Below are positions 8,478-19,001 of a stretch of DNA of 19,001 nt, in pieces (positions within the stretch are counted from its first letter, which is position 1; each line of letters begins with the position of its first letter). The notes beneath the pieces were generated by a model. It searched no databases, was not told where the DNA came from, and worked only from the letters and a program-made list of their open reading frames with translations. Source of the stretch: Discostella pseudostelligera (Eukaryota > Bacillariophyta > Thalassiosirophyceae > Thalassiosirales > Thalassiosiraceae); the NCBI GenBank assembly GCA_036940085.1, contig JALLBK010000176.1, forward strand, positions 1 through 19,001, written 5' to 3'. Position numbers and translations under genes: made by a program.

Positions 8478-11400
8478 CTACCAAAATGCACACCATCCAA
8501 CGAACAATTGACTTAAATTTTCACTGCTCGTAGCCTGGACAATCAAACGCTGCACTTGGTCTTGTACATCTAAAGGAGACTCTCCGGCGATCGCATGCTG
8601 ATCCTCCTCGGGAGAAAGAAAGTCTCGTCCGTTCAGCTTATCTTGTACTCGTCGAATAACCTTCACAGCCCTCTCATTCAACGCTTCTTCACTAGCGGTC
8701 GCGGTGGAATCTCCGTCTATCATGCTAAGCAATCCACGCTGTCGGACACTTTTATCGACTTGTTCAAATAATGCTGCCGCAGCAGCATTATCTGAGGTAC
8801 TACCACTGGTAATACTAGCAATCCGGGACGAGCACTTGGCAGAGAGTGCTCTCATCTCAGAATAGATTTGAAGTGATTTCGCATGTGATGAGGTAATTGT
8901 TGCTCCGTGACTGATGGCGACGGTATTAGAGATATTCTTTGATGGAAGGAGTGCTCCCAAACTAGGAGCATCGGTTCGTCGGACTGCACCGTCGGCGCTG
9001 TCACTGTCCGAGGCATCGCCATTGTCGTTACCCTTAGTTTCCTCAACATCTACAGGATTGCGGTCATTTTCATTTTCACATTTGTTGTCGTCATTTTCCT
9101 CTTCTTCCTCCTCTTTGTCCTCGTCTTGAGCCTCTTGAATAGGCCCAGATAATGCAGTGTGTGCTACTACGACATTGATGTTGCCCTCTGTGTCTACAGA
9201 TGCGCTAGTTCCGACTTCCGTTGAGTTGGACGGCACGATCTCAACCTCTTTTGATGTGTCATCGGCTGCCTGATCCAATAATCTCCAGCTAATGAGGGGA
9301 TCATACACAAACGCCTCCAGCATGGCAACTAAGGAATCCTTATTGTCACGAAGGACAGCCATGGTCCGTTCGCAAGTGCTTCGATAACTTCCCTCAATTT
9401 CCGAAACCTCCATGGATCGAGTGAGCATCCTCGTTAGCCGGAATGGTACCTTCTCTGGAAACTTCTCCCGATGCATGGCTACTTCGAAACAATCACCGAA
9501 GTCAATGTGTAGAACCCGGCCGCTAATTTGATCCAGCATCAAGTTGGATGGATGTCTGTCGCCAAGGCCTAATATGTATCCAACCATGGACATGACGGCA
9601 AGTGATCGGGTGAAATTCGTGCGCCGCTCGAGCCACTCTTCACTGAAAACCACGCACAACAAGTTGAGAAACAAAATGAGAGATATCAATAATCAATGAT
9701 ACAAATAATAAATTGTCAACCATACCTGTTTGTACTTTTACTCCATAGCACTTCGTAGATATCATTTCCTTTCCCGGGAGTGCGTTCTAAGGCTTCGGTG
9801 AATATTTCCACTTTTTGCATCACGGTGAGACTATCGTAGTTCGGAGCAAGGGCCATCATTTCCCTATTTTCTGCATTCAAAGGAATCTTATTCGCCTCTC
9901 TGTAGTCTCGAATCAAGCAGTGCAACGTATCGCAGTGAGGAACCCACCCCACCACTCCAGCGTTGTGTGACAAGGGAGCAATGGCATATCGTTGAATATT
10001 CAAATCATGCTTGTTCGTTCTTCGATCCCTGGCAAGTAGGGCATTCACCAATCCAAAGAGCTGCATAACACGCTCATCTTGTCTCAAATCTTCATGTCCT
10101 TTTAATAGAAAGACATAATCTTTGCCATCGTTGCCACGCATTGTTATTTTCCTCGGCCTTTGTTTACTCGTGATCACCTGAACATCAGTGATGAATCGCT
10201 GAATTTTAACGTAGCTACCATCCACTCTGTAGGAGCCAGGAACGCCCAACTCCAAATTTCTTGCAGTGTATAGTGCGGGGCTGCATTGATCCAATTCTAA
10301 TGTGGTCAGTCCGGGAAGTTGTTTGTTGATTCGTCGAAACACCGTGTAGTAGAGATCCCAAGCTTGGTTTAGAGCTGCCTCAGCCTCGGCCTCGGCGTTG
10401 ACAGGAGACTCGGATCCTCCCGTTTGACTCGAGGAGAGGAAGCCACCCTGGGTGGGGATAGTTTGACCACTATCTGTAATCAATCTCACATAATCTTGAA
10501 TGTATTTATGTGCATCCTGTAGGTCTCGCCCAAAGCTTTTCAAGAAATCTTGTTCTCTCCTAGTGCTTGCGCCCTTCTCGAGTTGAGCGTGGAGGGGAAT
10601 GAGAACATCCAACATTCCTGAAACATTTCCCTCTCCATAATATAATCGACTTGCATCTTCAAGACCCTCGTGCCATAGTTCCAACCACAAGATTGCGACA
10701 CGTATGAGTTCGGATGAAACCACGAGCGCTTCCTCCACCAATTCCCGTGAATGAGCCTTTAAAGAATTCATCAAACTCACAGCTGCGACTTTGCGATCTA
10801 CAACCGGACTTTTCAGAAGAACGGAAAGGGGATACATCAATGCTTGAGGATGTTTCGCACCAAGCCTAACCAATAACGGATGCAGAACGGAGCGCACAGC
10901 TGGTGACTTTATGTGGATTCTAGCCAGCAGTTGAGGCAGCACACCCAACCAAGCCTCAATTTTTATTGAACCGAGGCCCTTATTAATAGCTGTCGCAACA
11001 TCTTGTAGCTCGCCATACTTGAAGAGACAACTCAGCAGATTCAAGAGATCTTGTTGCACAGACGCACTCCAGCGCTTTGTACCGACAGATATCGCCTTTA
11101 CAAATCCCTTTACAGCTGCGATAATGTGACTGCGAAGGATGCTTGATTTTGCGTTATGTGATCCCCCCTTCCCTTTTTCGTTTCTACGGATTTGCTCGGC
11201 TAGGCGAAAATTGATTAGCGCCCATGAATGCCACGCTTTGTATGAAGTACAACTCCCTTGCACAGCGTCAGTAGCTCTACTGTAGGACACAAGCACTTCT
11301 GATGCCAAACTTTCGGTAAACATTTCCCCTTGGGGGCATAGAGCAACTTTCCAGTCGCCGTATCTAAGCCAGCAGTTCACATGAAGAGACTCGGATCCAA

Positions 11401-14400
11401 CTGGTTTGTGGCCGCACTGAGCTGTCAGATCTACAAACGTTGCACATAACACATAGTGAGTAAGTGAACAGGAGCACTTTTTTATGACGAATCAAAATAT
11501 ATCCAAAGACGCACCGACAACCTTGCAAAGCAAGCCGAGCCGAGTCAAGGCCTCGTCTTTTCTTTCTGTCGCCCATAAATGTTTGAGGTATTCGAAGTAG
11601 AGCTTGTGTTGAATATACAACCTGAGCGTAACAAAAGGGAAGCAATTAATATAGCATATCTGAAGCTTGCTCAAGTCTCTAAATGAAAAAACACGATTTA
11701 CCTTTCTTCCCCTCCTGCCTCGTCGACAAGTTGGACTCTAAACTTTTCTTGGTGGGGTTTATATTTCATTTGAACTCGTAGATCGCCGTTCACAATACTC
11801 TCGATTGATTCTCCTGGGCCCAGAGAGAGGCCGAGCCCTACGCTCGACGATATGCCCACGCCAAATGTTGCACTATTGAGTGAGCAATTCATCCGATTAA
11901 GGGGGTCTAAAAGGGTGCGCTCTGCTAGCTGATATGCTTCAGCCTGCCTTGACAGAGATGATAATGTGATAATTGCGTCTACTTCGTCCGTCGGGCCTAG
12001 AATGAGTGATCTGTGGAGGAGATGAGTTAGTGCGTGTGCAAGCGAGGAATAATCACTCGGTATTCTCGTCGTACCTTACTGCCATTATTGACGAGTGTAC
12101 CTTAGCGTCGACGCGGCATCCATTCAGTCTTTGTCGCCAAACAGTGAGAAGGTGCTTTCGGGCTTGCGTTGCGTTCGGACGATTAGCTACGTGGAGTTGT
12201 GACCCGCTATTCATTCGCATTTCAAACTGTCGATAGGAAATGATCTCTTCTAGTTCACTCAATTCTTGTGCAGCCACCATACTAGGATATGCGCGCTTGT
12301 ACGACTCTGCAAGGAGTGCCGTAAACCTACTATCGAAGGCATTCCTCGCTATGTCGATAGACGCAGCAGCATCGTCCCACTCGGTTCTATGGATGTGCAA
12401 GACTGCGCGGTAAAAGGCGCCATCGAAATCAAGCTCTGGTGCAGTCGATCTCGATTCCTTCGAAGCTGACTTGGCGTCGGCAATGCCATGGGGTCGTTGA
12501 ACAAGGCGGGATGAATACGTCTCTAGTTCATCCCATTTGCCGAGTCTCCATGCTGCCCGGCTGCAAAACTTGAGTGCTTGCCTGTAGTAGTCAACAGTGC
12601 TTCTGTCTTTTGGAGTTTTTGATTGCCAATTGGAAGACATAGGTCCATGAGCATGATTGCCAGCAAGCACTCCCCAACTTCGCCCAGCAAGATTCAATGC
12701 CTTTTGCCATTCTCCCCTTGCATCGTAACAATTCATGCATCCCAAGATATAATTCACATCGTTCGGATTTTCTCTAAGTTTCTCTTCGTACAATTCCACT
12801 GCTTCAGACCAAGCCCCGAGCTTTGCCAGCCAAGATTCATACATGATGTCACCGGCCCAAGAACCCTGTTCTCGAACTGCTGCGTCACTATAGTTTGTAA
12901 TTACACTGTATGCGAGGTGGCTCTCCTCGTGTCGGGAGTCTGTTCGATTGTGAGAAGATATTAATGACCTTCCACCGCGTCGTTCAATTTCAATTTTTGC
13001 CGCTTTCAATACACCAAGTGCAGCTTCTGGCAAATCTAGCTTCTTGTTAATATCAATAAGCTGCTCCACGCATGATCCACTACGTCCCAAAACATACTCG
13101 CGCTCCTTGTAGTGCAAGGCTCGAGCGTAGGCACGGCAGCGCAGTGCTAATTCAGCTAGGACAGATTTGTCGATCGACAATCCAGGAGTAGCAGCTTTGA
13201 CAAAATTGTGCTCCATAAACTCAGCTAAATTCAAGAGCAACTGGAGTATTTCCAACGACGCATCAGCAGAAAATACCACTTCCAGTGAAAACACCAGATT
13301 GGATCTATATTGGTCGTTGAGTTCCCCCCAGCAGCAAACAAACGCCGCACTGAACAGCTCACGTGCGAGAGGCTGGTATGTTTGTGCCAATTCTAGAATC
13401 AATGGTGGTAATTATTCGTAAGATATATGCGAAGTAACAAACAGCAGAAGACATGATAATTCAGCCTTACCCGCACACGCACGAAGCGCAGGCGACGGCG
13501 CTTCACGAAGCAGTTGGACAGAGAAGCGCCTCATCCATTCGTCCCAATCTTCTCGAGTTGATCTCTGAGAAACATCCCACGATTTTTGCAAATTCGTGAG
13601 GTTCGTCTTGTGTGCTGTAGCTTGATATTGCGGGATTAGTTGGATGGATGGGGCACTCATAGTTCTCATATTTTCACCCATCCTCGGCAATGATACATCC
13701 GATGTTCCAGATTTCCCAAGTGAATAATCGCTTCCCGATACTTCTTCATCTTGACAACCATTCCCGAACCACATATCACCACGTGCATTGCTGATTACAT
13801 TTATTTCGTTTATGACTTCGTCATACGTGTCGATTGGAAGCTGCTGCGAATGTCCGATCATATTATCGATGGGTCCATGCTCATAATATTGCGACCTGTG
13901 CATACCCAACTTTCTTTGCCAGGAAGTTATTGCAATGCGGGCTTCTTCGTGATAAAACGACACCCATTTTCCAGCACCAAGTTGCCGAGCACAAATGCAA
14001 AGGCACTCGATTATTGCAATTCCAACCTCCTTAGTCGGCCTACAAACTGCGCCTCCAAGGATTCTTAGAAAAGGTTGAACCACCCGTGCAGGAAGAGAAC
14101 TATTCGACAGCACACTTGTCTGATCGAGCAACGGGTTGATTACCATTGTTTGTAACAGGATGGATAATGTTTCAATCGTCTCAACAGCTATTTTTGATCT
14201 GACAGGTCCCCAATTCATTTCACTGCCAACAGTATCACGATTGATGATCACGTCGGTGAGCTTTACCAATGCGGGAACAACGAGATGAATGTATTCGCCA
14301 AGCACACCCTTGATTCCCTGAACGTGTTTTAAGATCAGTTCTAGCCGTTCGATATCTTCCAACGCAGAAGTACTGCCGTTCCATTCAGTCAGGTCGATTG

Positions 14401-17400
14401 ACTCGATACTCGATAATACTTGACGGACCATCAAAGGAACGTACGCTCGGAAGTCGTCAGGTACAGCTGTGGCGACCCTTTCCACCAAAGAGCAAATCGA
14501 TGCAAGATGTCGACTAAACCAAAACTCCTCGACCACATCAAAAATGGCCGGCAGGTATGGCCGCAGATGCTCGCGGACAATAACACTCAGATTTGCCACC
14601 TGTTGCAATAATGCTTCACGCAATCCATGCTGACCACAACTTCTGACTGTTGCAAGAATATGAGGAACTATGTTCTTCAAAAAAGGCACACTTTTCAGCC
14701 CAAGCGCATTGAATATGAACATCACCGCCTTTGAAGGATATTTTTGTGACAAACAAGGAAATATCAAACGAACCAACAGTTAGAAGTAAGAATGATATCA
14801 ATAGCTTAATAAACACCGCTGCTGAAACTTTACCTTCATGACCATTCCGTGTAGATTGGAGAGCGATGAGTCTTTTAGGATTCGCATCAGAGCTTGAACA
14901 GATACTGTAGGAAAAAACGCATCATCAAGATGCGACAGACGACGGGCCGGACAGAGTTTGGACAATGGCTGGGCGGTCATTGCGTACTGCTCGTACATGT
15001 ACAAATGAGCAGGCTCGTCATCATCAGAGTCCTTTTTGCTACTGATGGATCCCCGAATTTCCTGTGTCTGCTCGTTTAAAGAACCGCTTGTTGTCAAAAG
15101 GTGCTCCCCATAAGCTGGCGAATTCCTATTGTAGGATGAAGTGGATATCAACGAAGGCATATCTCTCCGTTCGGACATCATTCGTTTTGCTGAACCATGA
15201 GTTGTCACAGTCATGGACCGAGCTTTTACTATTGAACCTATTTCGTCTTCTAATTCCACAAAGTATCCTCCACCTTTTCCGCCGCCTTTCATTGATGAAC
15301 CAGACCCGAATCGGTCAGGGTCGAGAGCTCCTAAGATACCAAATGTCCTAAAGACCTCTCTTCTTACATCCCACGGTGCCCTCTTTGTAGTTGGGAGAAT
15401 GTCAGACACTTGAGTCAAGAGCTGAGGGTAGTCTAAATAGATGCTCACAACATATTTTGTTCCGAAGGCGATCTTTCCAAGTGACCACAAACCGACACGT
15501 TGTTTTAAGCTATTTTGAGCTTGAATATTTTTCAGAATGTGTGAAATAAGTTGTCGGAGCCATGGGTTGATTGAGGTATGAGCGACAATTGCAAGTTCCC
15601 CCAATGCCTCCAACGAAGCTGTAGCTAGACGTGGAGCTGAGTGGGCAAGAGGGAGAGCGTCAATAATTGATGAAATGAATGGGCGGGTGAGTCTTTGTAG
15701 TCCTTCTTCTCGCAAGAAAATAATAATGAGACGGGTTGCCACCTCCCTCCCTCCACCACTGTCACCACCGCACCGTAGCTCAATGATAAGGTCCATCAAA
15801 ACACGCCTCAAGCCTGGGAGAATAAACGCAGCGTTCAGTATCGACAGCCTTCCTAGAATTTGAAGAGAACGGGCTCTTATGGCAAGTGATTCATCTTCCA
15901 ATAACAAAAACAAGGGAGGGACGAGGTTTAACGATAAGTAGGCATCATATCGTTCGTCCAATCCACAAACGATGCTTAGCCGTACACCCGGTGATGAATC
16001 TGAAACAGCCATCCGCAATAGCTTTTGAAGAATTTCTTCGAACAAGCATTCTGACACGTCGCCCAATTTTAATCGAACTAATGAAAGCCCCTGCTTCTCC
16101 TTGCTCGTAGAAACCAATGGCAAGAGCAGTGCACAGCACGTCATTACAGCTTCTCGTCGAACGCTGCTGGAGGGGTGATGAAAATACATCGATATGACAT
16201 TCGTTAAGAAAGGCAAAGCGTGGATTTGCATGTAGGAGTCTCTTATTGTTCGTAGCGTTCTGAAACTAAGTACAAGCTTGTCGACAACATCCGGTTTTGT
16301 CGACTTGTTGATAACAATGCGGTCGTGGTCGTGAGTTGACATTGTACTGGACACAATAAGTGTATCTACCATGCTGTTTTGCGCGTCCAGCTCGAACAGG
16401 GGAGACTTCGCCGGCCTCATGTTTTGATTTAATGTCGTTAGATACATGGATTTCATGAAATTTCTGATCAACGTGAGTTGTTTTGCAGCGGAGGAAGTTG
16501 AATTAGCAGAGGTCGTGGAGATGGGGCCGTTGTCCGACAACGTCGGCCGGTTACTATTCGAGGTCGAGAATAGATCTACCGCATTTCCCGAAAGACAGAA
16601 TGAAATCTCTCGAAAAAGACGGCGCTCAATGACAACTTGCTTCGACGGAATCGAACGCCTAATTGAGTGGACACACTTGATCAAGTCTTCACTCAGCCCC
16701 GATTGGAACATATCTTCCACAATATCCATAACATGCGGAGCAGCATGCACACCCAATGCCTCCACAAGGTTCGCAAAACAACCTAATACATCACATCGAG
16801 GGATGGCCGATCCTCCCGTCCCTCCAGACTTTTGGTGTCGCTTGAGATTGTCGCTTATTAAAAAGAATATCTCGGACAGCTTCTCTTGGAAATCACTCTG
16901 ATCTGGCAATTCAACAATGTGGTAGTCAAAGTTACCAATCACATCTATGTTGTTCGAAGACGAGGGGACGATAGTTCTCTCGGATTCCAACTTTGACAAA
17001 ATCCGTACTGCGGGTATTGTAATATCTCCACCGCCCATGGCTTCATCACTCATTGCCAATGCCAATAGTCCAATACTCATGGCTGCCGTCGGCTTGACAT
17101 CTATACTAGATTTCGCTGATTGCGTCGAAGTCGTCGACTGGGCGCTTGTCATTAAGAAATCCAAGCTTTGGCTCAAATACCGACGTCCATACACCTCGGG
17201 ACATCGATGCGCTAACTTTGGAATCAGCCGCATCACCTCCAATCGAAGTAGAACTAGTGGCGATTTCATGAATTTCAACACGGCCACACAAAGTTCATCG
17301 AAGCGGGGCAAAATGAAATTTCGTGAGTGTTTGAGCATCTCACTAACCATCAAAAGAGAGCCATGTGCGTGTATTGCAGAGTTCATAGCCAAAGTGCTCG

Positions 17401-19001
17401 AATCGACACCAATATCTTCCCGTCTTTTTCCGGATCGGTTCTCACTGCATCCACCTCCACCACCACTGGCGCCGCCGCTGGCAAATCTCAACCCCTCCAT
17501 CATACTAGAATAAAGCGAGCAAAGGGGCGCCGTCATCGATGACGGCTGTCTTTCCATTAATATTGCAAGACATTCCGAGAGTGCATCGGCAGCACATGCC
17601 CGAACAATCGGTTGCGAATCCCATATGGCGGGTAAGATATGATCCAGGAAATCATTGGTGCCACCCAATCCAGTGATACTACCACCACCTCCACTACCAT
17701 TACTAGGTAATAATGTGTGAGCATTTTGGCCAACACCTCCACCCATTCCACCACCACCAAATCCTCCTCCTCCACCAGGACCAACACCACCAATAACGGA
17801 ATTACCCGCTTCCATATTCGTATAATTCTGCGTCCTACTATAAAATGCCGTGGGTGCACATCGTGCCATCTCTCTCAATACCAACACTGCCGCCAATCGT
17901 CGATCACTTCGATCACTCCGGAGCCATTCCAAACTACGACCAATCTCGAATTCGACACGGTCGACATTGGTCGACCCCATGGCAAGACGTCCTAAGGCAC
18001 GTGCAATGGCGTTTATGAATTCATAATCGGCAGTAATTGCAGCGGGCGATGAAAACGATGAAGAGGAGGAGGATGCTGACGCAGTAATCTTAAATCCATT
18101 GCTCAGACTATTCCCAAAGCGAATATTCCTCCGTTCCTCATCCGCCGAGGGTACCGACAGTAGTGCATCCAGTGCGGCCACTCCGGCAAGACGATCATCC
18201 GCCCGGAGAGTTTTGGAATGGACCAAGACAAATACTTTAGAATGGACCTCTTTCTCCACGGCAATAAATTCTTCTTGGGGTATTTCATCGGAGAGTAGAC
18301 GCATGAAGGAGGCTAGTTCAAGGGATGCGCGGCGGTTGGCAGCTTGACGGAGGAGGGAGGTGTGGTAGTCGACAACGGTAGTAGCGGTGGTGGCAGGATT
18401 GTGCAGGGTACCGGTTCTTCCTCCTCCACCACCACCACCACCATCACCACCACCACCGGAAACCGATAATGGAGAAGAAGGGAGAAGCAGGGGTGTAACT
18501 ACTCGGGCACCAATTCCGCCATCTGTCGTCCCGGATGAAGTGGGTATTGTCACTCGGATGCAACCACTATGACTCCTCTTCTTCCTTTTCCCCATAAAAT
18601 TCCACGACGATGATAATTGAGCAAATATATTCTTCGATTCGTCATACACTCCATCCCCCGACATATCCTTGGAAGCAGGAGACAGGTGTCGTAAATGAGG
18701 CGTGGCCCGTAGGAGATTGTGGGCGTGGGAGGATGGAGCGTGACAAAAAGAGGGTAATTGATTCCTCCTCCTTCGTTGTTGTTGTACTTTCTCCTGCTGC
18801 TGCTGATATTGTTGGTTGGTGGTGGGACTTGTCAGTATGGTCATTGGTTTACCAGTCCCAGCAGTTGTGTCCATGGTTGATGAAGAATTTGGGAGTTCAT
18901 TGTTGTTGGAGCTCTCCTCCTCAATAATCTCTGCCTTGTCTCCCGTTGTTGTGATCACTGATGGAAGAGTCGTAGTAGTGGTAGTAGTAATTGGAGGAGG
19001 A
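8478..19001 (-). CDS. TOR: Target of rapamycin (TOR) serine/threonine kinase, 5' end open at window edge
   Basis: Exons are >19001-14834, 14728-13471, 13392-12075, 12010-11702, 11621-11515, 11430-9726 and 9642-8478. Numbering residues from the codon at 18958 gives 3328, against about 2550 in human mTOR. TOR is the catalytic core of TORC1/TORC2, coupling nutrients to growth. A low-complexity extension (1-200, basic clusters at 62-65 and 124-128) precedes HEAT repeats (200-1780) and FAT (from about 1796). FRB (2613-2745) keeps Ser2633 and Trp2730, matching mTOR S2035 and W2101, with Tyr2637 for F2039. In the kinase domain K2816 is the ATP-contact lysine, G-L-G-D-R-H-P-S-N holds the catalytic Asp2969 and H-I-D-F-G-D the metal-binding Asp2988. 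The LST8-binding region (about 2900-2934) is well kept. FATC ends G-W-C-A-F-W then TAG. FRB plus the FATC ending separates TOR from ATM, ATR, DNA-PK and SMG1. The frame is open to the edge; the first visible ATG is at 18874. Confidence 0.97.
9643..9725 (-). other. TOR intron 6 (83 nt, phase 2)
   Basis: Donor AG/GTATGG and acceptor TTTTCAG/T restore [13 protein letters not shown], matching the mTOR stretch just before the catalytic loop. Confidence 0.93.
11431..11514 (-). other. TOR intron 5 (84 nt, phase 1)
   Basis: Donor G/GTGCGT and acceptor TTTGTAG/AT give K-V-V-D-L-T across the join, inside the FAT domain. Conservation here is modest, so an alternative donor at AAG/GTTGTC cannot be fully excluded, but GTGCGT is the better site and keeps the frame. 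Confidence 0.75.
11622..11701 (-). other. TOR intron 4 (80 nt, phase 2)
   Basis: Donor AAG/GTAAAT and acceptor TACGCTCAG/G give [17 protein letters not shown], which resembles the mTOR FAT block with V-T-Y-A-Y-M-K. Confidence 0.85.
12011..12074 (-). other. TOR intron 3 (64 nt, phase 2)
   Basis: Donor AAG/GTACGA and acceptor CTCCACAG/A join to I-M-A-V-R-S-L-I-L-G-P, matching the mTOR L-M-V-R-S-L block of FAT. This is the shortest intron in the window. Confidence 0.88.
13393..13470 (-). other. TOR intron 2 (78 nt, phase 1)
   Basis: Donor GCGG/GTAAGG and acceptor GATTCTAG/AA join to L-R-A-C-A-E-L-A-Q-T-Y, matching the start of the mTOR FAT region. The length is a multiple of three, but an in-frame stop prevents read-through. 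Confidence 0.92.
14729..14833 (-). other. TOR intron 1 of the visible gene (105 nt, phase 0)
   Basis: Donor AAG/GTAAAG and acceptor CCTTCAAAG/GCG join to G-M-V-M-K-A-V-M-F-I-F, matching the mTOR HEAT block M-V-V-Q-A-I-x-F-I-F. Confidence 0.93.

Noticed and set aside
8478..14728. The kinase being ATM, ATR, DNA-PK or SMG1 rather than TOR
   Set aside because: The FRB block ([10 protein letters not shown]), the LST8-binding stretch and the FATC ending are TOR features, and each visible exon resembles mTOR in order.
18956..18958. GTG at 18958 as the TOR start codon
   Set aside because: GTG starts are not expected in eukaryotic nuclear genes, and the frame stays open upstream to the window edge. 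I treated the gene as open at its 5' end.

Overview
This is eukaryotic nuclear DNA, most likely from a diatom or a related stramenopile. The evidence is short GT-AG introns of 64-105 nt, compact intergenic gaps, long glutamine, serine, glycine and threonine runs inside otherwise ordinary proteins, and a full-architecture TOR kinase. The lineage call is an inference; TOR alone does not fix it.

Layout. Positions 1-66 are an 11-bp tandem repeat running off the left edge, followed by the short 5' flank of gene 1. Gene 1 (246-3851, + strand, one exon, 1201 aa) encodes an unrecognised, probably nuclear, mostly helical protein with polar low-complexity ends. It converges on gene 2 with 177 bases between the stop codons. 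Gene 2 (4029-7868, - strand, three exons, 1214 aa) has a disordered N-terminus carrying several SUMO-interaction-like motifs and many S/T-P sites, then two clear Tudor/Agenet-type modules, then an unrecognised helical C-terminal domain. The gap 7869-8477 holds the gene 2 promoter (a cluster of E2F-type sites, then three CCACGTGG palindromes in a degraded duplication) and the 3' flank of TOR. The rest (8478 to the right edge, - strand, seven visible exons) is TOR: HEAT repeats, FAT, FRB, PI3K-like kinase and FATC. Its frame is still open at the right edge, so the true start codon may lie outside the window.

Function. TOR is the nutrient and growth-control kinase. Gene 2 looks like a chromatin reader that could bind methylated histone tails and SUMOylated partners, and its promoter suggests cell-cycle control. 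Nothing shows that the three genes work as one system. The most distinctive points are the loss of one of the two FATC redox cysteines in TOR, a 31-residue insertion in its FRB domain, a tripled acidic linker before FATC, the SIM-Tudor combination in gene 2 with two alternative in-frame splice acceptors inside its first Tudor module, and the two clusters of regulatory sites upstream of gene 2.
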